A stretch of DNA of 63,336 bases from an uncultured Synechococcus sp. (lineage in GTDB: Bacteria > Cyanobacteriota > Cyanobacteriia > Phormidesmidales > Phormidesmidaceae). The notes beneath the pieces were generated by a model. That model searched no databases and was not told where the DNA came from. It worked only from the letters and a program-made list of their open reading frames with translations. Positions within the stretch are counted from its first letter, which is position 1. The number at the start of each line of letters is the position of its first letter. The stretch spans positions 1-63,336 of the forward strand of contig CALDSK010000189.1 of the NCBI GenBank assembly GCA_937911865.1. The letters are read 5' to 3'. Made by a program: the position numbers and the translations under genes. Shown here piece by piece: positions 29,101 to 37,544 of this stretch.

Positions 29101-32100
29101 CCAGTAGAGCCAAAGTTGACGATAAACTCTTGAGCGCCGATGGTAATCTTCATGCGGTCTTTGGCCTTGGATTGACCAGTGGCAACGCGCATGATGAGGT
29201 CATAAGTCCCGGCTTGAAGGTTGAGATTGTCGTAGACGAGGAATTCGTTCTTTTGGATGCTGTTGACGTGGAAAGCACCATCGGTGTCAGTAGCAATCTC
29301 AACATCAACATCATCTGTGAATCCTGCTGCATTACCAGCATTACCAGCTGTTCTATCAAAGAAGCTACTATAGCTTTCCGCTTCAATACGAATAGCAGAG
29401 CCAGGGTCAGGTGGTGTGCCGATGTTTGCTGTGAAGCTCCCTAAGAGCTGCTCAGTGACGCTATTGCCAAGTGTATCTGCGACTTCTCCTGTCTGGAGTG
29501 TGACGTCATAAGAGCCGTTGTCAGCAGTATCCCAGTCACCACCAGGCGCGGCGATGGTATAGGTGATAGAGCCATTGCCGTTGTCAACTGCATTGGTGAT
29601 GGTGAGCGCACCGTTTGTACCTGCGACGGTGATGTCGTTGACATCAATTGTGGTTACATCGAGTCCAGTAGCATCGGTGTAGTTGATATCAAAGCTGTAG
29701 CTCGTAGCTCCAGTAGTGGTGATATCATCAGCATCAAGTGTAGCTACGGGTGCTGCGTTGTCAGGGCCGCTGAGAGTGACGTCAAAGCTGCCGAGTGCCT
29801 GCTGTGTGACGCTATTGCCGAGGGTGTCTGCAACTTCTCCAGCCTGGAGAGTGATGTTGTAAGTGCCACTGTCGGTATTGTCCCAATCACCACCGGGTGC
29901 ACTGACAGTGTAGGTGACAGAGCTATCGCCATTATCAATTGCATCAGTGACAGTTAATGCACCGCTAGGGCCAATTACTGTGACATCATTGGTATCAATT
30001 GTTGCTGTATCGAGCCCAGTTTCATCGACGTAACTGACAGTGAAGCTATTGTCGGTGCCACCTGCGGTAGTGACATCTGCAGCTGTCAAACTAGCTGTAG
30101 GCGCTCCAGTATCGGGCGCAATTGTACCCGGTTGAAATTCGATATAGTTGAGGTTGAAGCCACCATTGGGGAAATCGACGCGCATTTCTTGAGCGGGTTC
30201 ATCAAGCTGGATGCCAGAAAGTGTGATGTCTTGCCAGGAGCTGTAGCCGCCAGTAGAGCCAAAGTTGACGATAAACTCTTGAGCGCCGATGGTAATCTTC
30301 ATGCGGTCTTTGGCCTTGGATTGACCAGTGGCAACGCGCATGATGAGGTCATAAGTCCCGGCTTGAAGGTTGAGATTGTCGTAGACGAGGAATTCGTTCT
30401 TTTGGATGCTGTTGACGTGGAAAGCACCATCGGTGTCAGTAGCAATCTCAACATCAACATCATCTGTGAATCCTGCTGCATTACCAGCATTACCAGCTGT
30501 TCTATCAAAGAAGCTACTATAGCTTTCCGCTTCAATACGAATAGCAGAGCCAGGGTCAGGTGGTGTGCCGATGTTTGCTGTGAAGCTCCCTAAGAGCTGC
30601 TCAGTGACGCTATTGCCAAGTGTATCTGCGACTTCTCCTGTCTGGAGTGTGACGTCATAAGAGCCGTTGTCAGCAGTATCCCAGTCACCACCAGGCGCGG
30701 CGATGGTATAGGTGATAGAGCCATTGCCGTTGTCAACTGCATTGGTGATGGTGAGCGCACCGTTTGTACCTGCGACGGTGATGTCGTTGACATCAATTGT
30801 GGTTACATCGAGTCCAGTAGCATCGGTGTAGTTGATATCAAAGCTGTAGCTCGTAGCTCCAGTAGTGGTGATATCATCAGCATCAAGTGTAGCTACGGGT
30901 GCTGCGTTGTCAGGGCCGCTGAGAGTGACGTCAAAGCTGCCGAGTGCCTGCTGTGTGACGCTATTGCCGAGGGTGTCTGCAACTTCTCCAGCCTGGAGAG
31001 TGATGTTGTAAGTGCCACTGTCGGTATTGTCCCAATCACCACCGGGTGCACTGACAGTGTAGGTGACAGAGCTATCGCCATTATCAATTGCATCAGTGAC
31101 AGTTAATGCACCGCTAGGGCCAATTACTGTGACATCATTGGTATCAATTGTTGCTGTATCGAGCCCAGTTTCATCGACGTAACTGACAGTGAAGCTATTG
31201 TCGGTGCCACCTGCGGTAGTGACATCTGCAGCTGTCAAACTAGCTGTAGGCGCTCCAGTATCGGGGCCGCTAACGGCCCCTAGCTCTAGAACGACGACAG
31301 GTGATGTTGCTCCTGTGCTGCCATCGGTTTCTTTAATGACGGCAACAAAATGGTTGAGGCCGCCGTCCGGATCAGAGCTGGCGAGGGTAACGGGAATGTC
31401 GAGGAACCCATTCGCGCCAATGGTTCCGAAGAATTCTTCGACTGCAATCGCAGTATTCGCTTCAAACGGATCAGGGTCAAACGGAGGAATACCAGGATCT
31501 TCAAAGAAAGCGCCTTCGACTTTCATTAGCGCAATGTTAGCACCTACTGGGCCGGTGACGCGAACAATTTGACTTGCTTCGGTGACGGTTGCTACATTGC
31601 CAGCGACTCCTAAAATTTCAACTGTCGGTGCTACAGGAAGCCCTGATTTGAGCGTGACTTGTGAGGCAGTATCGTCGTTGGGCACGCGATAATTTTGTCC
31701 CTGTAAAACGCTGCCATCGTCAAATTCAACGGTGATAACTGAGCCGGTTAGTTCGAACCCAGACACACTAGCCGCATGGTTGGGGCCAGGACCCTGTGTC
31801 CCCTTCGTACTAGTCGGGTCCATGTCTACGGAGAATGTCAGGGTTTGACCAGGCTGGAAATTGTTAAAGTCAATTTCTAGCGTATCGAAGCCACCGTCTC
31901 TTTCATTTGAAAATGTGTGACTCAGCAGGCCGATACCTGGATCATTGTCCACTGTAAAATCCTTCCCACTCGTATCGCCTGCGCTACCTGTAGGGTCAAA
32001 TACTAAATCAGGGAATATGGCAGAACTGACATCAATTGTTACTTTTGAAATCTTTTGACCAGATGTTGAATTGTTGCTTATTTGGAAAGAGCCGGAGCCG

Positions 32101-32786
32101 AAAGAACTGCTCATGAGAAGGTATTTAGGAGAATCTATTAAGAAGTAAGCTTCAGCTGCCATGATGCCTCGATATTGATTTAAGGTGCTTTTGTGAAAGG
32201 CGGGCGATGGTTGCCCGTATCCGATTTGAGTCTCAAAATTCCAATTGCCGCCTTTGGTGTGGTTGCCAGTGGGTGTGGTTGAGGCAGTGATAGCTGCGCC
32301 CATTACATAGCTGAGGGATTGAAGAAAAGCTTCCCCGCAATTGCCTTTTGCAACCTCACAGCCGTAGAGTAGAATCTGGGCTTGGTGAGAAAGTACGTTA
32401 CTCCAGATTTGTAGCTGATTTTGATATCTATGAATGTTGTTGGTGTTAAGCTGAGTCGTACCGAGGTGTAAAGTGCCAGGCGTACCGTGGCTAACAATAT
32501 GGAGCGCTTCAACACGTTCGAACTTAGAGAGAATGTGAGTAATCTGCTCAATTCCATCTTTGTTGCTTGCAAGAATATATGCTTGGTAGCCGTCGGACAG
32601 CCCTTGATGTAAGGTTTGGTAATCGTCAAGCGATGAGTCGATGAATACTATCTTTGTTGTGTGGAGTGATAAGTAAGAGGATTCGAGCGCTGTAGATTGT
32701 CTAGTGAACTCTTGGCCAAATGACGCATTCTGTTGCTTGCTATCAGGTAAAAGAAATTTAGTGATGTTCATAGTCTCAGTGCTCAT
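26124..32786 (-). CDS. Giant modular surface protein with DUF4347, CBM6, malectin, Calx-beta and GSDH-like domains
   Basis: This is a 2220-residue protein. Residues about 43-200 are a DUF4347 domain with a caspase-like His/Cys pair (HIVSHGTPG, His100; LLYGCEVA, Cys143). From about 508 to 1269 there are two identical copies of a 383-residue unit, each with two Ig-like repeats and a CBM6 carbohydrate-binding domain beginning IRIEAESY. Then follow a malectin-like domain (about 1389-1566), a Calx-beta domain (about 1569-1682), a six-bladed glucose/sorbosone-dehydrogenase-like propeller (about 1690-2100) and a terminal IPT/TIG fold. No signal peptide or RTX tail is present, so the export route is unclear. 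Several sugar-binding modules beside a glycan locus suggest a matrix-bound adhesin. DUF4347 may process the protein; this is inference. Confidence 0.85.
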   Translation of the reverse strand: MSTETMNITKFLLPDSKQQNASFGQEFTRQSTALESSYLSLHTTKIVFIDSSLDDYQTLHQGLSDGYQAYILASNKDGIEQITHILSKFERVEALHIVSHGTPGTLHLGTTQLNTNNIHRYQNQLQIWSNVLSHQAQILLYGCEVAKGNCGEAFLQSLSYVMGAAITASTTPTGNHTKGGNWNFETQIGYGQPSPAFHKSTLNQYRGIMAAEAYFLIDSPKYLLMSSSFGSGSFQISNNSTSGQKISKVTIDVSSAIFPDLVFDPTGSAGDTSGKDFTVDNDPGIGLLSHTFSNERDGGFDTLEIDFNNFQPGQTLTFSVDMDPTSTKGTQGPGPNHAASVSGFELTGSVITVEFDDGSVLQGQNYRVPNDDTASQVTLKSGLPVAPTVEILGVAGNVATVTEASQIVRVTGPVGANIALMKVEGAFFEDPGIPPFDPDPFEANTAIAVEEFFGTIGANGFLDIPVTLASSDPDGGLNHFVAVIKETDGSTGATSPVVVLELGAVSGPDTGAPTASLTAADVTTAGGTDNSFTVSYVDETGLDTATIDTNDVTVIGPSGALTVTDAIDNGDSSVTYTVSAPGGDWDNTDSGTYNITLQAGEVADTLGNSVTQQALGSFDVTLSGPDNAAPVATLDADDITTTGATSYSFDINYTDATGLDVTTIDVNDITVAGTNGALTITNAVDNGNGSITYTIAAPGGDWDTADNGSYDVTLQTGEVADTLGNSVTEQLLGSFTANIGTPPDPGSAIRIEAESYSSFFDRTAGNAGNAAGFTDDVDVEIATDTDGAFHVNSIQKNEFLVYDNLNLQAGTYDLIMRVATGQSKAKDRMKITIGAQEFIVNFGSTGGYSSWQDITLSGIQLDEPAQEMRVDFPNGGFNLNYIEFQPGTIAPDTGAPTASLTAADVTTAGGTDNSFTVSYVDETGLDTATIDTNDVTVIGPSGALTVTDAIDNGDSSVTYTVSAPGGDWDNTDSGTYNITLQAGEVADTLGNSVTQQALGSFDVTLSGPDNAAPVATLDADDITTTGATSYSFDINYTDATGLDVTTIDVNDITVAGTNGALTITNAVDNGNGSITYTIAAPGGDWDTADNGSYDVTLQTGEVADTLGNSVTEQLLGSFTANIGTPPDPGSAIRIEAESYSSFFDRTAGNAGNAAGFTDDVDVEIATDTDGAFHVNSIQKNEFLVYDNLNLQAGTYDLIMRVATGQSKAKDRMKITIGAQEFIVNFGSTGGYSSWQDITLSGIQLDEPAQEMRVDFPNGGFNLNYIEFQPGDTTPVDGPTVLGMPDVLVTAGTTSTEIDLFTAFEDEQDLDTELTYEIVSNSNPGLITTSEPLNTPFTSVDGKLNLTYDAGTTGKGEIVIKATDSNGTSAETVPITFTVVDPAPADGVIRINAGGGTAYDEAGNAFQSVSQLSNVSLIDNSASNNASIFITDNTTPIGNTQADTTTPTGPVNNDSLYQTHQQGSDFSNAIDVVNGSYNVNFHFVEPEFEDNNQRLFDIKVENQVAFDDFDIYSTIKNAFLDGKNTARVLQAPPEENFTAIVNDGTLNIDFEGVLGNATIAGIEILPTPPSVLIQESDGSSNVSEENTTSDDYTVVLGTAPTSDVTVNLSFDAGQLTPDQASLVFTPANWNIPQTVSVAAVDDTSEEGLHTADITHNVTSSDASYNGLSVPTATFTIQDNDQPDGPTPIKFDQKLIQATNKATAGAWGPDGRLYVGTLTGVIYAYTFDDTYDNITDTQVINTIAPLDNHEILGIAFNPYDSEPRIYVTHSHLEFNDGDAPLPTDPFPYTGEVSILDGVNFTNRQSLVSGLPVSNHDHGVNSLAFDNEGDLYIAVGGNTNAGISDPAIGGTAESPFSAAIVKADLTDPGLNISNPEHKGIKPGFNGQVEYELAPEIIVPPELTREEAAQSQVFGADANVKAGIDVSVYASGFRNPFDLTWGTNGKLYASDNGANAGFGDVSTGPNTQEPFPSGQSDDEFLRVVEGGYYGFPNRNRGRTDDRQNYFIGPNGPLPSYLPAGAANDPNFYTEALTTYPKGGSNNGVVEYRANAFNGELKGNILVQKFKNQLWNIDLSADGNQVVDIVNINQVSEDAGGTEVASGLDVLTGAGGAVVGIDFTANHVTIASPVDSSAVGVTAYDIFPWRAPVTGGHDFVIGGLNFNPNAATEVFVGGVEVTGQVTVSDTRIRGILPNLTGQANELLDITVVNGGQTSIIPDAFQPLFG
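28981..30116. repeat. Perfect direct repeat, copy 1
   Basis: The sequence is identical, base for base by eye, to 30130-31265, with an offset of 1149 bp (383 codons). It lies inside the giant adhesin gene and keeps the frame. It encodes two Ig-like repeats plus one CBM6 domain. Confidence 0.95.
30130..31265. repeat. Perfect direct repeat, copy 2
   Basis: This is the second 1136-bp copy of 28981-30116. The 13-base junction between copies differs from both outer flanks. Lack of any third-position change implies very recent duplication, gene conversion, or an assembly artefact. Confidence 0.95.
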
Positions 32787-33280
32787 AACTTTACTCTTCA
32801 GAGTTAGAAAAAATAAATTTAAAGTACTTCTCGTTTACTGAACATTTTGTACTTAGCGGTTGCTTCAAAGGGAAAAATTCAAGTGTCAAAGGGCATTGTC
32901 CTGTTAGCTGAACTGGTTCAAAACCCATATGTAGTAGGGGTATCAAAATGCGGTTCATGGGGCCTTTAAGGCAAGCTCTTAAATCGCAAGGATGGTTTTG
33001 GTCAGCAAACTGTGAAATGGTGACGCATTGAAGTATGAATGAGCTAGGCAGACAAGAGCTCTTTCTCAGCGCAAATACGTAAGACTATTAAAAGCTATTT
33101 GACTGGTACTTGTATGTGGATACCAGCAAGAGTTAGCCTTTTAATATAAATATTTGAGTAATTACTTAGGCGGATTGCCTGTGCTTGCGTAGCAAAAGCT
33201 ACATCAGCATCATGAATTTAGTGATAAGGCGAATATGTGAATATGCTTTAGCCAAGAAATCTTAGGCATTGTGACAGGCT
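32787..33280. other. Intergenic region upstream of the adhesin gene
   Basis: This 494 bp separates the pentapeptide-repeat gene (minus, stop 33281) from the adhesin gene (minus, start 32786). It is AT-rich with no open frame of note and no strong hairpin. It must hold the adhesin's promoter, which I cannot place. Confidence 0.35.
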
Positions 33281-34018
33281 TTATTGCTGAGGCGTTTTGT
33301 AGAGTTTGCCATCGGGTAGTACTGTTTTACTTAGCTTGGCTCCATTGAGCTGCTCTTGATGAAGATCAGCCCAGCGCATTTCTGCGTTAGACAGATCGGC
33401 TTCCCAGAATTTTGCATCCCAAAGCAAGGTACTACGTAAGCTTGCGGCCCGCAGATCTGCGCCTGTAAGATCGCTGCCAACGAGGTCTGCGTGACTAAGA
33501 TTTGCGCCAGCTAAGTTTGCGCCTTTGAGGTTGGCACCGCGTAAGTTAGCTCGTTCTAAGTTGCTGCCAGCTAGATTGCATGCTTCAAGATTTGCTTTTG
33601 GCAAAGAAATGCCCGTAAGGTTAGCCTTAGGAGCTTCTAGCCACTTGAGGGGAACGCCATCGCAGTGCAAGTCTTCTAAGGCTTGGTATCGTGCATAGCT
33701 GGTAGTCACATTGGCGGCAGCGGCAGTATCGATGACGCGCCAAGCTTCATAGTGTTTTTGAGCTTTTCGATCCGGTGCACCTTTGATGTAGAGGATAACG
33801 GCGACCATGATTGCGATCGCTTCAGCATCATTTAGTAGTGTGTTTAATACTTGCTGTCGATAGCCTCTGGGGCCTGTCCGATTGGGATTGCCTCGTATAA
33901 TTACAATAACCGCAGAAAGGATTACTATCGAAATGAGTGCTACGAGCCAAGTTGGCACTGATTGAACCTTTTTCTCCAGCTGGCGATTGGACTGGTGTGA
34001 CCAAAGAAATCGGGGCAT
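33281..34018 (-). CDS. Membrane-anchored pentapeptide-repeat protein
   Basis: This 245-residue protein has two predicted membrane helices near residues 24-42 and 63-80. A block of A(D/N)LXX pentapeptides follows (about 130-225, e.g. ANLRGANLKGANLAGANL), which would fold as a right-handed quadrilateral helix on the cytoplasmic side. It starts only 8 bp after the ATPase gene stop, so the two are almost certainly co-transcribed. Its function is unknown. The architecture, with membrane anchor plus repeat rod, could be an effector or scaffold for the ATPase. Confidence 0.8.
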   Translation of the reverse strand: MPRFLWSHQSNRQLEKKVQSVPTWLVALISIVILSAVIVIIRGNPNRTGPRGYRQQVLNTLLNDAEAIAIMVAVILYIKGAPDRKAQKHYEAWRVIDTAAAANVTTSYARYQALEDLHCDGVPLKWLEAPKANLTGISLPKANLEACNLAGSNLERANLRGANLKGANLAGANLSHADLVGSDLTGADLRAASLRSTLLWDAKFWEADLSNAEMRWADLHQEQLNGAKLSKTVLPDGKLYKTPQQ

Positions 34019-34026
34019 TGTGGCGG

Positions 34027-35487
34027 TTAGTCCTTGAGGTGTAGAAATTTGGTGCAGGCGGGGTGGACTCTAAACTTTTCGATATTTTCGAGGTTGATGG
34101 TGGGAAGTTCGTAGTGGCCCAGGTAGTCGCCGCGATGTTTGGGGTTGTGGCTGCTTTGAGGGACGAGGGCTTTGAGGAAGCCGATTTTCCAGAGAATTTG
34201 TTTGAGTTCTAGGTAGTCAAGATCGAGGACCCAGGCGGCGGCTTGCTCTACGTCTATTTCACCGACGGCGAGTGAGAGGAGGAGGTAGTCGAGGTCTTCT
34301 TTGGTGTAGTAGGTTTTTTGACCGCGGAAGACTTCGAAGACGTCTAGTAGGTAGGGGTATTGGAAGCGGTATTCGGAGGCGAGGTCGCGGGTTTTTTGCT
34401 CGGAGTAGGATTCTTCGGCGGCGGCGATCGCACATTCATCAATCCGCTTTGCGACCAGTGAATAGTCCACGCACTCTACGCACAGCTTGCAAAATTGCAG
34501 TAGCTCACGGGGCCGCAACTGGGTGCGGTCAATAATGTAGTCGAGTGATTCTGTGTTGGAGGATGAAAGCTTGGAGACAAAAATCGTTTTCCATCGCTTG
34601 AGTGCGGGCAGTTTGGCCGACTCTGGGTAGGAATGAGCAATGCGTCTGCCGATGAGCTCTAGCAGCTCGTTTTTTCCCCACCGAATGACTTCTACGTCTT
34701 CGCGAATTTTTTGAGCGTCTTCGTAAATTTGAGGAATATTGTCAAATAGCTCTTGGCGGATGGAGACGTAAGTGCGTAGGTTTGGATCGAGTAGATTGAT
34801 TTTTTGGGTGGCCTGAAAAAGTCCAGCGAGGAAGTATTTGGCGTCTTCAGAGTTGTCCCAGCCTTTGTCTAGCTCGTCGACCAGCACTGTGATGCGTGTG
34901 CTGCTTAAAACTTTTTTAAGGCTGGGTAAAAGGTTTTTGATTTCTTCTAAGTCATAGAGCGCCTGCAAGTCGGAGCGAATACCGCCTGTGTAAGATTCGA
35001 TTTTAACGCGCTCTATTCGTTTGAGATAGTTGACTAAGATGCCAATGGAGCTATCGCCTTGGGCAATGCCGTTGCTGTTGACATAGCTGTAAATATTTTT
35101 TTGAGCGCCGAGCAGTAGCCCTCGCTTATTTTGGACGATGCGTCTAAAAATAAGGTTGTAGAGTAAGTATTGCCAGGCGACTGAGTAGGCGCTTTGTTTG
35201 CCCCAAGAGCCTTCTTTTTCACTGCGCAGGTATTCGGATAGGAGCTCGTAGGAGTAGTCTTCGGGGGAGAGCTCTAGCACGAGGTTGCCTTTTTTGCGCT
35301 CGGTGGTGGCGATGTATTTGAAAATAGCGCTTTTTCCTGCGCCTCGGTTGCCAACTAAAATTGTCTTACGCCCGTTGAGGAAGCGGTGGTAGGCGTCGTT
35401 TTGGTAAAAGTATTCAGCAAGGCCGACATCAATGTCGCGTTCAGCGGAATCTGAGCCCAAGTTGAGGCTTTTGATATCTAATCGCAT
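34027..35487 (-). CDS. P-loop ATPase, Sll1717-like family
   Basis: This 486-residue protein has Walker A VGNRGAGKSAIFKYI at about residues 46-60 and a Walker B-like strand ITVLVDELDKGWD (about 199-211). A helical C-terminal region includes RTQLRPRELLQFCKLC, as in STAND/KAP-related ATPases. It matches the cyanobacterial Sll1717 family, whose role is unknown. The motif set fits a stimulus-responsive ATPase rather than a transporter or helicase. It is the first gene of a two-gene unit with the pentapeptide membrane protein. Confidence 0.8.
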   Translation of the reverse strand: MRLDIKSLNLGSDSAERDIDVGLAEYFYQNDAYHRFLNGRKTILVGNRGAGKSAIFKYIATTERKKGNLVLELSPEDYSYELLSEYLRSEKEGSWGKQSAYSVAWQYLLYNLIFRRIVQNKRGLLLGAQKNIYSYVNSNGIAQGDSSIGILVNYLKRIERVKIESYTGGIRSDLQALYDLEEIKNLLPSLKKVLSSTRITVLVDELDKGWDNSEDAKYFLAGLFQATQKINLLDPNLRTYVSIRQELFDNIPQIYEDAQKIREDVEVIRWGKNELLELIGRRIAHSYPESAKLPALKRWKTIFVSKLSSSNTESLDYIIDRTQLRPRELLQFCKLCVECVDYSLVAKRIDECAIAAAEESYSEQKTRDLASEYRFQYPYLLDVFEVFRGQKTYYTKEDLDYLLLSLAVGEIDVEQAAAWVLDLDYLELKQILWKIGFLKALVPQSSHNPKHRGDYLGHYELPTINLENIEKFRVHPACTKFLHLKD

Positions 35488-35682
35488 GGCACGGCGTTGT
35501 AGGAAATTGACGTAGGCTAGCGGGCTATTGCTAAGCGCCCGCTAGCTTAGTCTATTGGCTACAAGTTTAGTCTTACACGCTAGTCTTGCAAAGTACCCTG
35601 CTGGAGGGCTTGACATGGCGTCTAAGATGATGAGCGTTGTGACGCGTCTGGCTGATGTGACGCCTGTATCAGCCCTTTGACG

Positions 35683-36345
35683 CTAAAGCATGACGAGCCC
35701 AGAGCGGATGCCGACTGCGACGGCTTCGGTGCGGCTAGAGACGCCGAGCTTAGAGAGAATCGCGCTGATATGAAACTTGACGGTGTGTTCGGAGATATTG
35801 AGGGTTTGGGCGATCGCTTTGTTGGTTGAACCGTTAGAGAGCTGATTGAGCACTTCAATTTCTCTGAGCGTTAGCGGTTCAATATCGTTAGATTTATGGG
35901 TGGCAAAAGCAGAATCAGCCTGAGTGAAAAGCGCTTCTGTGACATCGGGGTAGAGGATAACAAATCCAGAGAGGATAGCTGCGATCGCGCTTCTTAATCC
36001 CCCTGTTGAAACGTCAATCGGTATGAGACTCACTAGACCTGTTGCTAAGAGCTGGGAGAAAAGAGATTGTTCATAATCTTCTCTGATGTCTTCGATGAGG
36101 CAAAGAACAGAGATTCTCTCTTCTCCTGGTAGCGTTTCTACTAAATCTATGATGGTTGCAGTGTTATCAGCATCTACCGAGGCTAGCTCGACAATCACTA
36201 AGTCGGCTGTTTGCGCCTGTAGCCAGTGGCTGAGCGATCGCACGCTATCCACTTGTCCTATTACCTCTGTAGTCGCCGTAGTTGCCATCGCCGCTAGCCC
36301 CGCACGCGTGACTGATTGCGCCGCGCAAATAACCACATCTGCCAT
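35683..36345 (-). CDS. LuxR-type (NarL-like) regulator with atypical receiver
   Basis: This 220-residue protein has an N-terminal receiver-like domain (about 1-125) and a C-terminal LuxR helix-turn-helix (about 157-220; LTLREIEVL, NKAIAQTLNISEHTVKFHI). At the position of the phospho-accepting Asp the sequence reads LVIVELASVD, with Glu53 in its place, and the N-terminal acidic pair is absent. Phosphorylation is therefore unlikely and the domain may be locked or sense something else. It starts 3 bp after the stop of the HtrA-like gene and is co-transcribed with it. Confidence 0.83.
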   Translation of the reverse strand: MADVVICAAQSVTRAGLAAMATTATTEVIGQVDSVRSLSHWLQAQTADLVIVELASVDADNTATIIDLVETLPGEERISVLCLIEDIREDYEQSLFSQLLATGLVSLIPIDVSTGGLRSAIAAILSGFVILYPDVTEALFTQADSAFATHKSNDIEPLTLREIEVLNQLSNGSTNKAIAQTLNISEHTVKFHISAILSKLGVSSRTEAVAVGIRSGLVML

Positions 36346-36348
36346 GGC

Positions 36349-37338
36349 TTAGCGCTCGCCTACAGTGACAGTGACGGTTTGCAATTGGCCTCCGCGCAGG
36401 ATTTTTATGTTGAGTGTCCTTCCAACGCTTTGAGGGCCTAGTGATGTCTGCACCTGCCGTAAGCTCTCTAGATTTTCATCGTCAAATGCAAGCATGACAT
36501 CACCTATTGCCATGTTTGCCTGGTCAGCGGCGCTTTCAGATTCTACGCTGATGACCATGATGCCGATTTCATTGTCTAAGCTGTGTTGCGATCGCACATT
36601 CTCCGGTAAAGGAATTGCCTGCATCCCCAGTCCTAAATAACCCTTGGTAATTTTGCCGCGCGCCTGCAATTGATCGACTACTGCGTTCACCGTCGCTGCT
36701 GGAATAGTCAGCACGGTGCGACGTGCCCCAAACGTATTGAATCCGACGACTTGACCACCGTGATTAATCAGCGGACAGCCCGCACTACCCCGTCGAATTT
36801 TTAGGTCAACAGCTATATATTGAGCAATCTCTCCACCACTTTGACTTCGCCAAGCCGATCCTAACTGAGAGACCATCCCTAAGCTGGAGAATTGGTTGGT
36901 GCCGATATTCCGTTCGCTGCTACGTTCTCCTCGGCCCCTGTGTCTGCCTCTTCTGCCTCCTCTGCCTCTGGGTCTTTCTCCGCCAGCTGAGTAGCCTACC
37001 GTTGAAACCAGTTGGCCCAATGCTAGCGTTTGAGCGTCGCCTAGCACGGCTACGGGTAAATCTACGCCTTCGGGTAGTGACAAGACGGCGACGTCGGTAG
37101 TGGGGGCACTGCCTAGTAGCGCTGTCTCGAAGGTCTGTCCATCTGGCAAAGTAAGGGTGAAGCTGCTATCGGATGGGCTGTTTGACTGTAGTGATTCGTA
37201 GGAGGTGACGATTATCCCTTTTCGCCAGTGAATACCTGTGCTGGCAGAGCGCTGGCCGCGAATAGCGACTACCGCACGGTGGGTTTGCATGATGATGTCT
37301 GAGAGTGCTTGAGAAAACTGTTCGAAGGCGGTGTCCAT
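36349..37338 (-). CDS. HtrA/DegP-like protein, probably inactive, with PDZ domain
   Basis: This 329-residue protein has a trypsin-like domain (about 15-225) and a PDZ domain (about 233-329). Aligned to HtrA, the catalytic His lies at Glu49 (IIVTSYESL), the Asp is kept at Asp82 (TTDVAVLSL) and the Ser is Ala186 (GSAGCPLIN in place of GNSGGPL). It should thus be proteolytically dead. Residues about 119-143 are an Arg/Gly-rich insertion absent from normal HtrA. No signal peptide is visible, so it is likely cytoplasmic. It is likely a binding or sensory protein working with the adjacent LuxR regulator. Confidence 0.82.
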   Translation of the reverse strand: MDTAFEQFSQALSDIIMQTHRAVVAIRGQRSASTGIHWRKGIIVTSYESLQSNSPSDSSFTLTLPDGQTFETALLGSAPTTDVAVLSLPEGVDLPVAVLGDAQTLALGQLVSTVGYSAGGERPRGRGGRRGRHRGRGERSSERNIGTNQFSSLGMVSQLGSAWRSQSGGEIAQYIAVDLKIRRGSAGCPLINHGGQVVGFNTFGARRTVLTIPAATVNAVVDQLQARGKITKGYLGLGMQAIPLPENVRSQHSLDNEIGIMVISVESESAADQANMAIGDVMLAFDDENLESLRQVQTSLGPQSVGRTLNIKILRGGQLQTVTVTVGER

Positions 37339-37544
37339 AGATAGTTTTAGTTGTAGAGTCTATGGCCATTGTGAGGGCATAGATAGAAGGCCGCATCGTC
37401 AACCTGACTAGGCCCAACCGATTTTGTCCCTACCTAAACGGCTAGGTGTACGGCTAAAAGTATGCTTATGAACACATCCTGGACGGGGTCTTAAGCTGGG
37501 AATACTGGTTTTTACAACTAACCTAGAAGAGTCATTAGAAACCC

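Noticed and set aside
28983..30593. Two identical 153-residue plus-strand frames
   Set aside because: They are antisense shadows of the duplicated adhesin segment; identity follows from the DNA repeat.
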